A model generated the notes under the pieces. The model was not told where the DNA came from and ran no database searches. It saw only the letters and a program-made list of their open reading frames with translations. The position numbers and the translations under genes are program-made. Positions 9,765 to 17,405 of a stretch of DNA of 64,000 nt are shown in pieces (within the stretch, counting starts at the first letter, position 1; each line of letters opens with the position of its first letter). The DNA comes from Phycisphaera sp. (lineage in GTDB: Bacteria > Planctomycetota > Phycisphaerae > Phycisphaerales > UBA1924), in NCBI GenBank assembly GCA_025916675.1, contig CP098402.1:553205-617204 (forward strand), in the 5' to 3' direction.

Positions 9765-10328
9765 ATGACCGTGCCCGAACAGGACATCCTTCGCATCGCC
9801 CCGGCTCCGACCTCAGCCGTCGAGCGGCTCTACGTCCGAGAGGTCGTCGTGGGCTTCGGCACCACCATGCGGCACTTCTTCACCAGCTTCGGCCAAGGCA
9901 AGGTTTTCCCCGGCAAGAACACCAGCCGGACCATGAATTACCCCGAGGAGCGGCGCGAGGACATCCCCGTAGAGGAGGGCGGCCTCAACGCCAGCAACTT
10001 CCGCGGCGTCCACCGCCTCAATAGGGATGAAGAGGGCCGCGTCAAGTGCGTCGCCTGCATGATGTGCCCGACCATCTGCCCGGCCAACTGCATCCACATC
10101 GTGGCCGAGGAGAGCCCTTGGGACGACCGCGAGAAGTACCCAAAGAAGTTCGAGATCGACGAACTGCGGTGCATCTTCTGCGGGATGTGCGAGGAAGCCT
10201 GCCCGGTGGACGCGATCGAGCTGACCACCGAGTATGACATTACCGGACAGAGCCGCCAAGAGATGATCTTCGATAAAGAGAAGCTCCTGCACATCTACGA
10301 CGTGACCATCGACAAGAAGCCGATGTGA
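9765..10328 (+). CDS. nuoI: NADH-quinone oxidoreductase subunit I
   Basis: Ferredoxin-like subunit carrying the two [4Fe-4S] clusters (N6a and N6b) of complex I, 187 residues. Both binding motifs are intact: CVACMMCPTICPANC near residue 95 and CIFCGMCEEACPVD near 137. The C-terminus (KEKLLHIYDV) is typical. ATG 9765 is chosen; the upstream codons to 9690 encode an unrelated stretch. It stands alone: no other nuo subunit lies next to it, so this is either a dispersed nuo gene or an additional copy serving a related hydrogenase-like or ferredoxin-linked complex. A divergent promoter region of about 120 bp separates it from the SPOR-like gene. Confidence 0.9.
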   Translation: MTVPEQDILRIAPAPTSAVERLYVREVVVGFGTTMRHFFTSFGQGKVFPGKNTSRTMNYPEERREDIPVEEGGLNASNFRGVHRLNRDEEGRVKCVACMMCPTICPANCIHIVAEESPWDDREKYPKKFEIDELRCIFCGMCEEACPVDAIELTTEYDITGQSRQEMIFDKEKLLHIYDVTIDKKPM

Positions 10329-10403
10329 TCCGTCGGGCAAGCCGTTTCAAACAAAATCCTACCATTTCATGTTTGAGCTTGGCCTCTCAAGGCATTAGTT
10401 GTA

Positions 10404-10430
10404 TTATAGGACCTTTGCATTGTCCTATAA
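10404..10430. promoter_or_regulatory. Perfect 9-bp inverted repeat, candidate operator
   Basis: TTATAGGAC (10404-10412) and GTCCTATAA (10422-10430) are exact reverse complements separated by 9 nt. There is no following T-run on either strand, which argues against an intrinsic terminator of nuoI and for a protein-binding site in the promoter region of the PEP-CTERM gene. Confidence 0.45.
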
Positions 10431-10577
10431 CGTACCTGTTTTCGTGCGAAGCTCCTATACTTGATAACCTGGGCAAACATCCGAGGCAAGGGCCAATAAA
10501 GGCGGCGAATTTCGGATAAATTGTCTGGATTCCTAGCTTGCATCCGGTTACGCTGTACGTTAAGAGGACAAGGCTCT

Positions 10578-10643
10578 GCCCCCGTTGGGAGATTGGGGGC
10601 GGTCGCTTCGGCCGCAAGGCCACTAGATCGGGCATGATGCCCG
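10578..10643 (+). promoter_or_regulatory. Hairpin-rich 5' leader of the PEP-CTERM gene
   Basis: Three successive hairpins can be drawn: GCCCCC (10578-10583) with GGGGGC (10595-10600); GGCC-GCAA-GGCC (10610-10621, a GNRA-type loop); and the 15-nt palindrome CGGGCAT-G-ATGCCCG (10629-10643). The last abuts the ribosome-binding AAGAGGAG at 10644-10651. This resembles a stabilising or regulatory mRNA leader; no known riboswitch is recognised. Confidence 0.45.
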
Positions 10644-10659
10644 AAGAGGAGATGCAGAG

Positions 10660-11310
10660 ATGGGTCGCACAATGCTTATTGCTGCCGCTGGAATCGCTGC
10701 CACGGCTGCCGTTGCCAACGCTCAGGCCATCCTGACGTTCGGCTTTACCGAAGTTGATGGCTCCTTTACGGCCAGCGATGGCTCGTTCCTGGGTTCTTCG
10801 AACGCCTCGACGTCCGGCGACGTGACCCGCCTGTCCGCGCCGGGCGGTACCGCCGTGTTCGAGCCCGGCTTTGCCGGTGTCGGCGCGTCGGACTTCAGCT
10901 TTGATATCGATGTCATGATCACCGGTGCTGGCACTGCGGACGGCTCCGGCACATTCACGATCACCGACGTGCAAGGCGAAACCCTGAGTGGTGACCTGGA
11001 CGGCGACTTCATTGAACTCGCCCCGGGCGTCATTGCCTTCAACGGCCTCCTGTCGGGTGTCCAGTTCAACGACCTCAGCGGCGACGGTACCTTCGATGGT
11101 CCCACCGCTGGTTCGTTCAGCACCGACCTGCCCGGTACCGCCCCGTACGACGGTGCCTTGGTCCAGTTGTTCCTGGACGGCTCCGGTGGCTTCTTTGATG
11201 CCGACTTCACCGGCATCTCGACCCAGGTCAGCGGCGTGGTTATTCCGGCCCCTGCCAGCTTGGCGTTGCTCGGCCTCGGTGGCTTGGCCGCCGCTCGTCG
11301 TCGCCGCTAA
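10660..11310 (+). CDS. Exported protein with PEP-CTERM-like sorting signal
   Basis: A 216-residue secreted or surface protein of unknown role. It has an N-terminal signal peptide (MLIAAAGIAATAAVANAQA), a low-complexity body rich in Gly, Asp, Ser and Thr and poor in Lys, and a C-terminal sorting tail: PAPASLALLGLGGLAAA followed by four arginines. That tripartite tail (short motif, hydrophobic helix, basic end) is the planctomycete variant of PEP-CTERM, recognised by exosortase and linked to envelope or exopolysaccharide-associated surface proteins. A good Shine-Dalgarno (GAGGAG) precedes ATG 10660. No exosortase gene is in the window. Monocistronic: a terminator follows. Confidence 0.85.
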   Translation: MGRTMLIAAAGIAATAAVANAQAILTFGFTEVDGSFTASDGSFLGSSNASTSGDVTRLSAPGGTAVFEPGFAGVGASDFSFDIDVMITGAGTADGSGTFTITDVQGETLSGDLDGDFIELAPGVIAFNGLLSGVQFNDLSGDGTFDGPTAGSFSTDLPGTAPYDGALVQLFLDGSGGFFDADFTGISTQVSGVVIPAPASLALLGLGGLAAARRRR

Positions 11311-11312
11311 GC

Positions 11313-11340
11313 GACCATCTGACCATCTGACCATCTGACC
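11313..11340. repeat. 3.5 tandem copies of an 8-bp unit
   Basis: GACCATCT repeats exactly three times (11313-11336) followed by GACC, starting two bases after the stop codon of the PEP-CTERM gene. A short slippage-prone array; no function seen. Confidence 0.9.
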
Positions 11341-11377
11341 GGCTGCCTCCCTTCAGCCGAACATCAAGATCCATCGG

Positions 11378-11409
11378 CCGACATTCCGTCACGGGGTGTC
11401 GGTTTTTTT
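11378..11409 (+). terminator. Intrinsic terminator
   Basis: CCGACA (11378-11383) pairs with TGTCGG (11397-11402), with additional CCG/CGG pairing inside, followed by seven T residues (11403-11409). It ends transcription of the PEP-CTERM gene. Confidence 0.9.
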
Positions 11410-11478
11410 AGATACTCTAGATTTGGGTAATTTTTGCCACTACGTTTCGCCAACGACTCGAATCAATGGACCGTTGGA

Positions 11479-12363
11479 TTAGTGAATCGAGGTGGCTCGG
11501 GCCGTCATCGCGTCACGGAGTTCTGAATTCAGATCCGCCGCGGCTGCCGACACGCCGTCGGTCCAAGCGGCGGTTTTTCCGCCGGCGTAGATTACAGACC
11601 GGCTCGCTGTTGGCAGCAATCCGCGGGTGGGGTCTTCGTTCGTATGGCTCGGGTGCTTGGCGAATGCGCACAGATCGGTGACGGTTGCGCCCTGGGCACC
11701 GAGGCCCGGAAGCAGGAACAACTGGTCGGGCATCACAGCCCTCAGCACCGCAGATTGGTCGTGCTGGGTCGCGCCAACGACAGCATGCACGCCCGGCCGA
11801 GAGCGGCCGAGGTTGGCCACGAGCTGGCCCAGATGCATGGCCAGCGTACCGCCGTTGCGTAGTGGCACGTCCTGCACGTCGACGGATCCTGGATTGCTCG
11901 TGCGGATCAGCACGAAGATGGCCAGCCCCGCGTCGAGGTAGGGCTCGATCGTCTCCGTGCCAAGGTACGCGTTGACGGTAATAGCCTGGGCACCCAGGTT
12001 CGCCGCGGCCGCCGCGTAGTGGCGGGCCGAGATGCCGATGTCCCCGCGCTTAGCGTCCAGGACGACCGCAAGGCCGGCTTCTCGGGCGGCTCGGATGCCG
12101 GACTCGAGTGCGGTGATGCCGGCGGCACCCAGCCGCTCGTAGCACGCTGATTGGAACTTGGCCGCGGCCGCGTGCGGCGCGATCGCGTCGACGACGCCTC
12201 GCGAAAAGGCCTCGAATGCCGCGCCTGGTTCACCAGTCAGGCCTTCGGGCAGTTGCTCGAGAACGGGGTCGATCCCCACGCACAAGGGCGCACCGCAGCG
12301 GGCGTGGGCCTCTCGCAGGGCGCGGTCGAAGTCGGTGCCGGCGCTATCGTGTTGCATGCCCAT
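11479..12363 (-). CDS. pyrF: Orotidine 5'-phosphate decarboxylase, type 2
   Basis: Last step of de novo UMP synthesis, decarboxylating OMP. 294 residues, the size of the longer type-2 family. Visible signatures: LCVGIDPVLEQLP near residue 22, KFQSACYE near 68 and the catalytic DAKRGDIG motif near 100 (Lys-Asp network), then TVNAYLGTETIEP and FVLIRTSNPGS; the C-terminal LLPGLGAQGA and the phosphate-loop-like YAGG fit. The start ATG 12363 (or 12357) is chosen because the upstream reading frame is antisense to the DUF971 gene. It is divergent from that gene with only about 54 bp between the starts, so the two share a promoter region. Confidence 0.93.
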   Translation of the reverse strand: MGMQHDSAGTDFDRALREAHARCGAPLCVGIDPVLEQLPEGLTGEPGAAFEAFSRGVVDAIAPHAAAAKFQSACYERLGAAGITALESGIRAAREAGLAVVLDAKRGDIGISARHYAAAAANLGAQAITVNAYLGTETIEPYLDAGLAIFVLIRTSNPGSVDVQDVPLRNGGTLAMHLGQLVANLGRSRPGVHAVVGATQHDQSAVLRAVMPDQLFLLPGLGAQGATVTDLCAFAKHPSHTNEDPTRGLLPTASRSVIYAGGKTAAWTDGVSAAAADLNSELRDAMTARATSIH

Positions 12364-12417
12364 GACGATAGAGCGCCCGCGGCGGTGGGGCTCTATGGGT
12401 GCCTTGGAGCTCGATTC

Positions 12418-12762
12418 ATGCGTCAGGAGTTCGCCCCCCAAACCCTCGACCTCGACCGGCAGCGGGGCCTCACCGTGCGCTGGCAGGATGGCGTCGAGTC
12501 GTTCTACCCGCTGTCGTATCTCCGGCGGATGTCCCCATCGGCCGACATGCGCCAGCTTCGCGATGAGATGGAGAGCAACCCGCTGGTGGTCGTGCCGGAC
12601 AGCGGCCCATCTTCGGCCCTGCGCGCCGTTGATGCCCAGCTCGTCGGCAATTACGCCCTGCGGGTCGTCTTTTCCGATGGCCACCGCACCGGCATCTTCA
12701 GCTGGGACTATCTCCGCTCAATCGACCCCGGCGCTTCAACCAACGAAGATCCCGCGACATGA
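12418..12762 (+). CDS. DUF971 domain protein (GBBH-like N-terminal domain)
   Basis: A 114-residue single-domain protein. The pattern TVRWQDGVESFYPLSYLR, then later VGNYALRVVFSDGHRTGIFSWDYLRSI is the DUF971 signature, the same fold as the N-terminal domain of gamma-butyrobetaine hydroxylase. Members in bacteria often sit near Fe-S carrier genes, but here the gene lies in front of recG, overlapping it by 4 bp (ATGA), which implies translational coupling. Biochemical role not established; zinc or iron-sulfur related roles are suggested for homologues only. Confidence 0.85.
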   Translation: MRQEFAPQTLDLDRQRGLTVRWQDGVESFYPLSYLRRMSPSADMRQLRDEMESNPLVVVPDSGPSSALRAVDAQLVGNYALRVVFSDGHRTGIFSWDYLRSIDPGASTNEDPAT

Positions 12763-14912
12763 ACCAGTCGACCCTGAGCCTCACCAGCCAGCTCATCGAG
12801 CTCCCCGGCGTCGGCCCGCGCCGGGCGAGGCAGCTTGCGGCTCTGGGGCTGACCAACATCGGCAAGCTCGTGGCCCACCTGCCCGCGCGCCACGAGTGGC
12901 ACGAGCCTACACGCAGCATCGCCGAACTGCCAGAGGGCGAGCAGGGGTCGGCGGTGGGGGAGGTGACCTCCACCCGCATGGCCGGCCGATTCCCCAGACA
13001 GCGATTCCAGGCGAAGCTGACCGACGAGTCGGGCTCGATAGACCTGGTGTGGTTCAACGGGTCTTATCTCCGCAACCAGATCCAGCCGGGCCTGCGGCTC
13101 CGTGTGCAAGGCAAGGTGGCGATGTACAACCACCACCCGCAGATGGCCAACCCGGCCTTCGACGTGCTGCCCGAAGACGCGGATGGTGCGGCCGGTGGCG
13201 ACGCGCTCGACCGCCGGCTGGTGCCGGTGTACCCCGCGGGCGAGGGGCTCAAGAGCCGCGCCATCGCCGACGCGATCGCCGCCGCGCTGCCTGATGCGCT
13301 CCCGCAGATCGACGATCACCTGCCCGAAGGCTTCCGCAAGCACAGAGCCTTGCCCGAGCTGCGCGAGGCCTATCGCATGCAGCACGCGCCGGCCGACCAG
13401 GACGAGGTCGCCGTCTCACGCCGCCGATTGGCCTACGACGAGTTGCTCATGCTGCAACTGGGCGTTCAGCTCCGACGCGCCGAGTTGCGCCAGGAAGGCC
13501 GCGCCATCGCCCTGCGCGCCGACGAAGCGCTGCACGACCGAATCCTCTCGCGGCTGCCCTTCAGGCCCACGCCGGGCCAGCTCGCCGCGATGGCCGAGCT
13601 CGCGAGCGACCTGGGACAGGACACGCCCGCGAACAGGCTCATCCAGGGTGACGTGGGTTCTGGAAAGACCATGGTCGCCGCGTACGCGATGCTCATGGCC
13701 GTCGCGACCGGGCACCAGGCCGCCATCATGGCGCCCACCGAGATATTGGCCGAGCAGCACGAGCGTTCGCTGCGGAAGATGCTCAGCAAGGCCGACGTGC
13801 GCGTGGCGATGCTGACCGGTGCGCTCAGTACGGCCGAGCGTCAGGGCGTGCTCGCCGAGATCGCGATGGGCCACGCCGACATCGTGGTGGGCACGCACGC
13901 CCTGCTCACCGAGACCGTGAAATTCAAGAGCCTCGCGCTGGCGATCATCGACGAGCAGCACCGCTTCGGCGTCCGCCAGCGTGCGGCGCTCCGGGACAAG
14001 GCCGGCCAGACGATCCCCCACACGCTCGTGATGACCGCCACGCCCATCCCGCGGACCGTTGCCATTAGCGTGCTGGGCGACCTGGACGTCACGACCATCG
14101 GCGACATGCCTCCGGGCCGCAAGCCGGTGCACACCGAGCACATCCCCGGTCCCACGCGCTCATGGGCCTATGAGCGGCTGCGCGAGCATGTGGGTAAGGG
14201 CGGGCTTGGTTTCGTCGTCGCACCGGCCATCGGTGATAGTACTCAGCAGCTCGAATTGGCCGCGGCCGAAGATTCCGAGCCGGGCAAGGAACCCCTCGTC
14301 GGCGTGCTCGATCTGGTAAAGGAACTCGAAGCCGGTCCGCTGGAGGGCCTGCGTCTGGGCCTGCTGCACGGCAAGATGCCCACCGCAGCGCGCGAGGCGG
14401 TCATGGAACGGTTCCGCTCGGGTGAGGTGCAGGTGCTGGTGGCGACCACCATCGTCGAGGTGGGCGTCGACGTGCCGGGCGCAACCTGCATGGTTGTCGA
14501 GCAGGCCGACCGGTTCGGCCTCGCCCAGTTGCACCAGCTCCGTGGACGCATCGGTCGCGGGGGAGTGCCCGATGGCCTCCGCCCCGAGTGCCTGCTGGTT
14601 GCCGAACCCACCACCGACATCGGTGTGCGGCGGCTCAAGGCCATCACGAGCACGAACGATGGGTTCAAGCTGGCCGAGGCCGATTTTGCGTTGCGGGGGC
14701 CGGGCGAATTGTTCGGCTCGCGGCAGTCGGGCGCGATCCCATTGCGAGTGGCCGACCTGGTGCGTGATGCCGAGTTGCTCGAGCTGGCGCGGCGTGATGC
14801 CCAGGATTGGGTCCGGCGCTCCCCGAATCTGGGGAATCAGGAGGACGCCATCCTCCGTCGCCGCGTGCTGCGAACCGTCGGCGAGTGGCTCGGGCTTGCC
14901 GACGTGGGGTGA
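12759..14912 (+). CDS. recG: ATP-dependent DNA helicase RecG
   Basis: Branch-migration helicase that reverses stalled replication forks and processes Holliday junctions. 717 residues, full family length. N-terminal wedge/OB domain includes a helix-hairpin-like LIELPGVGPRRARQLAALGL; helicase motif I QGDVGSGKTMVAA near residue 296, Ia APTEILAEQH, motif II IIDEQHRFG near 397 (the DEQH form typical of RecG), motif III MTATPIPRT, and motif VI QLRGRIGRGG. Starts inside the stop of the DUF971 gene and is followed closely by an HTH gene, forming a short operon. Confidence 0.96.
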   Translation: MNQSTLSLTSQLIELPGVGPRRARQLAALGLTNIGKLVAHLPARHEWHEPTRSIAELPEGEQGSAVGEVTSTRMAGRFPRQRFQAKLTDESGSIDLVWFNGSYLRNQIQPGLRLRVQGKVAMYNHHPQMANPAFDVLPEDADGAAGGDALDRRLVPVYPAGEGLKSRAIADAIAAALPDALPQIDDHLPEGFRKHRALPELREAYRMQHAPADQDEVAVSRRRLAYDELLMLQLGVQLRRAELRQEGRAIALRADEALHDRILSRLPFRPTPGQLAAMAELASDLGQDTPANRLIQGDVGSGKTMVAAYAMLMAVATGHQAAIMAPTEILAEQHERSLRKMLSKADVRVAMLTGALSTAERQGVLAEIAMGHADIVVGTHALLTETVKFKSLALAIIDEQHRFGVRQRAALRDKAGQTIPHTLVMTATPIPRTVAISVLGDLDVTTIGDMPPGRKPVHTEHIPGPTRSWAYERLREHVGKGGLGFVVAPAIGDSTQQLELAAAEDSEPGKEPLVGVLDLVKELEAGPLEGLRLGLLHGKMPTAAREAVMERFRSGEVQVLVATTIVEVGVDVPGATCMVVEQADRFGLAQLHQLRGRIGRGGVPDGLRPECLLVAEPTTDIGVRRLKAITSTNDGFKLAEADFALRGPGELFGSRQSGAIPLRVADLVRDAELLELARRDAQDWVRRSPNLGNQEDAILRRRVLRTVGEWLGLADVG

Positions 14913-14929
14913 GCAGGGCACAATACACG

Positions 14930-15475
14930 GTGAGCGATCGTGGGGGAGTCGAAACCAATGGGCACGAGCGATTGAACGACCGCTTGCAGGCGGCCGTTGG
15001 TGATCGGACGTTCAAACGCGTCGGCAGCCTGACCAACACGCATCCGGAGACCGTGCGACGGTACCTCTCGGGCCACGCGCCGAGCGTCGACTTCGTCACG
15101 CGTCTAGCCGCCTCGCTCGGGCTGAACATCAACTGGATCCTCACGGGCCGGGGGCCCATGCGGCTGGTCGAGGTGAAGCCCCAGGCGCTCCGCGAGGCCA
15201 ACGCGACCGACCTGCTCACACACGTCGCGCTGGCGATCGAGCGGCTTGAATCGCGGGTCGATCGTCTCGACCGCTACACTCAGGTGCTCGAGGTGATGAT
15301 CCGCCAGGGCAACGGGCCGTCGCCGGTAGCATCGACTTCGATCGAGCCCAAACCGTCCGAGAGCGACCATGGCAAGCCAGCCGCAACCACAGAAGCAGCC
15401 CGAAACGGAGCCGATGCCCGAGCGCGATCCGTCGCCGACGCTCTCGCCGAGCGACCACGTCCGGATGCTCGTTGA
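14930..15475 (+). CDS. Helix-turn-helix protein with C-terminal disordered tail
   Basis: About 181 residues. The first 75 residues look like a lambda-repressor-type HTH: LTNTHPETVRRYLSGHAPSV gives the recognition helix region and FVTRLAASLGLNINWILTGR is the classic ending of Cro/C1-like domains (as in CI-like regulators with 'W(I/L)LTG'). A probable coiled coil follows (LAIERLESRVDRLDRYTQVL), then a low-complexity tail. GTG 14930 is chosen; a GTG at 14909 would overlap the recG stop by 4 bp and is possible. Probably cotranscribed with recG. Target unknown. Its 3' end overlaps the next ORF by 107 bp. Confidence 0.75.
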   Translation: MSDRGGVETNGHERLNDRLQAAVGDRTFKRVGSLTNTHPETVRRYLSGHAPSVDFVTRLAASLGLNINWILTGRGPMRLVEVKPQALREANATDLLTHVALAIERLESRVDRLDRYTQVLEVMIRQGNGPSPVASTSIEPKPSESDHGKPAATTEAARNGADARARSVADALAERPRPDAR

Positions 15476-15716
15476 GTTGCTGCGCCCCGCGGGCGCGGAG
15501 CTTGGCCGGCGGTGGCTGGCGTGCTTGATGCTCGCGCCCGAGTCCGAGCGTGAGGCGATCGTCGAGTCGATCGAGCGGCGCATGGCCGAGTTGTATCTGG
15601 AACCCAAGGCAGATCGGGCGGTCGACGTCGTGCATCCACCCGAGCAGCACGATGGCTTCGTCGAGCAAAAGATCACGACCTACGCGGTCAAGGATGACGG
15701 CAAGTCAGTCCCCTGA
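15369..15716 (+). CDS. Small hypothetical protein
   Basis: 115 residues, unrecognised. The N-terminal 25 residues are Pro/Gln/Glu-rich and probably disordered; the rest is predicted helical (MLVELLRPAGAELGRRWL, SEREAIVESIERRMAELY). It overlaps the end of the HTH gene by 107 bp in another frame, unusually long for two real genes; an internal ATG at 15414 would shorten the overlap to 62 bp. Charged-residue pattern and clean reading frame favour coding. Its stop lies 12 bp inside the end of the convergent mqnC gene. The partner role to the HTH protein is only a guess from order. Confidence 0.55.
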   Translation: MASQPQPQKQPETEPMPERDPSPTLSPSDHVRMLVELLRPAGAELGRRWLACLMLAPESEREAIVESIERRMAELYLEPKADRAVDVVHPPEQHDGFVEQKITTYAVKDDGKSVP

Positions 15717-17150
15717 GCTGGCGCTCACGGTGAGGGTAGCTGTCGAGGTCCCGGTCTCGGCCTGCTTGTGCAGCTTGCGGGCGCGGTGCTCGCTCCAGTC
15801 GGTGACCTTCAGGTCGGGGCTGTCCACGCCGTCGTGCGTCCGCAGCACGTCGTAGGTATTGTCGCGCTGCGAGGGCACGTAGCCCGCGTCGCGGATGAGC
15901 CGGCACAGCACGGGCTCGTTCAGGCAATAGGTCGTGCCGGCCGACGACACGACGTTCTCTTCCATCATCACGCTGCCCATGTCGTTGGCGCCGAACTTCA
16001 GGCCCACCTGGCCCACGTGCGGCCCCATCGTCACCCAACTACTGCCGATGGAGTAGATGTTGTCGAGCATCAGGCGGCTGAGGGCCTGCGTGCGAAGGTA
16101 CTGCGTCGCGCCCGCCAGTCGCAGGCGGCGGCCGAACTCGGGGTGCGTGCCTTTGGTGCCGCTGCCATCGAGCCTTGCCACGACATCGCCGGGAAAATCG
16201 CCAGAATCGTCCTCGCCCTGCCCCCATTCACGCAGGCGGCCGAGCGCTGTGTTCTCCCGCTGGAAGGGCCAGCTGATGAACGCCTTGTAGTGCCCGAAGC
16301 TCGGCGTGGCGATGGGCTCGCCCGGCCCCGCGTCCATCGGGTCTCGCGCGCCGCCCTCGAGGAGCGCCCTGTCCTGCCATTGCCGGACCAGCTCCATGTG
16401 ATGCACGCGGTCGGCCAGCCCTTCGATATGGCCGAACATCATCGTTGCGCTGGTGAACATGCCCAGCGAGTGCGCGACGTACATGCACGTCAGCCACGCC
16501 TCGGCGTCGCACTTGCCAAGGCCGATCTTGCGACGCACGGCTGGCGCGAAAATCTCGCCGCCGCCGCCGGGAAGGCTGTCGAGCCCCGCTTCTCGCAAGC
16601 GGACCATCACCCAGCGGATCTTGTCTTCCAACGTCGAGCCTGGCGGGTTGAAGAACTCGACGAACTCGATGAACTCTGGCGGGCTGAACGCATGGATATG
16701 GATGTGCGGGAATCGCTCCTTGATCCCGCGCAAGAGGCCCAGGTACCAGTCGAGTGGCAACGCCGGGTTCATGCCGCCTTGCATGAGGATCTGCGTGCCG
16801 CCGATATCGCTCAGCTCGGCGATCTTCTCGTAGATGTCCTCGTACTCGAGCGTGTACGCGTCGTCATCGGTCGCGTCACGCCGGAAGGCGCAGAAGATGC
16901 ACTTGGCGCTGCACACGTTGGTGTAGTTGATGTTCCGGTCGATGACGTACGTCCGGTATGTATCGCCGTGCACCTGCCGGCAGCGGGCGTCGGCCCATCG
17001 GCCCAGGTCGGCCAGGGGCATGTTCTGTAGGATGTCCAGGGCCTGCTCGGGTGTCAGGCGGGCGTGCCCACGCACGACGGCATCCAGCAGCCCACGGTCG
17101 GCGGCAAGAAGATGGGCGTGCGGCTGGGGTGCCTTGTAGATCGACAGCAT
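15705..17150 (-). CDS. mqnC: Cyclic dehypoxanthinyl futalosine synthase (menaquinone, futalosine pathway)
   Basis: Radical SAM enzyme that cyclises dehypoxanthinyl futalosine on the alternative route to menaquinone. The cluster motif CSAKCIFC sits in YTNVCSAKCIFCAFRR near residue 80, the form that distinguishes MqnC from MqnE. Further family marks: TQILMQGGMNP, LPGGGGEIF, FTSATMMFGHIE and FISWPFQRENT. At 481 residues it is about 100 longer than usual, largely because of extra sequence around residues 285-345, including a charged stretch (EWGQGEDDSGDFPGD). A strong GGAGG precedes ATG 17150, and the long upstream frame is rejected. Tells us the organism makes menaquinone by the futalosine pathway. 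Remaining mqn genes are not in this window. Confidence 0.9.
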   Translation of the reverse strand: MLSIYKAPQPHAHLLAADRGLLDAVVRGHARLTPEQALDILQNMPLADLGRWADARCRQVHGDTYRTYVIDRNINYTNVCSAKCIFCAFRRDATDDDAYTLEYEDIYEKIAELSDIGGTQILMQGGMNPALPLDWYLGLLRGIKERFPHIHIHAFSPPEFIEFVEFFNPPGSTLEDKIRWVMVRLREAGLDSLPGGGGEIFAPAVRRKIGLGKCDAEAWLTCMYVAHSLGMFTSATMMFGHIEGLADRVHHMELVRQWQDRALLEGGARDPMDAGPGEPIATPSFGHYKAFISWPFQRENTALGRLREWGQGEDDSGDFPGDVVARLDGSGTKGTHPEFGRRLRLAGATQYLRTQALSRLMLDNIYSIGSSWVTMGPHVGQVGLKFGANDMGSVMMEENVVSSAGTTYCLNEPVLCRLIRDAGYVPSQRDNTYDVLRTHDGVDSPDLKVTDWSEHRARKLHKQAETGTSTATLTVSASSGD

Positions 17151-17405
17151 GCGGTCCTCCGGGCAGACAAGTCGTTGTATTGTTAGTGGTATTCGCCTGT
17201 TGGTACAGTAATCTTTCAGAAATATTTGAAATTTACCATCCGGTCCGAGTATCTCCGGAATCTGGATGGCCCCTGCCGCATGCAACGGCCATGACGCCTG
17301 CAAATCGTGCATCGGTTGGTCTGGGACTGCTCTCTGCTGGGCTCCGGGTCCTCCCGAATCGATACCTCTAAGGGGCGCCGTGCGCCCTGCTGGAGGATTC
17401 TGTCG
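17151..17405. promoter_or_regulatory. Divergent promoter region, AT-rich
   Basis: Holds the promoters of mqnC (leftward) and the membrane protein gene (rightward). Bases 17175-17245 are distinctly AT-rich for this genome and contain TTTCA (17214-17218) and TGAAA (17227-17231) as an 8-nt-spaced inverted pair. Near 17371-17390 a GC hairpin (AGGGGCGC with GCGCCCT) lies just upstream of the GGAGG of the rightward gene. No sigma-factor consensus is clear. Confidence 0.4.

Larger units (their letters stand above)
10329..10659. other. Intergenic region with inverted repeat and structured leader
   Basis: No gene recognised in these 331 bases. The first 200 bases are clearly poorer in GC than the surroundings and hold a perfect inverted repeat; the last 80 bases form a series of hairpins in front of the PEP-CTERM gene. 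Both are described separately. Confidence 0.6.
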
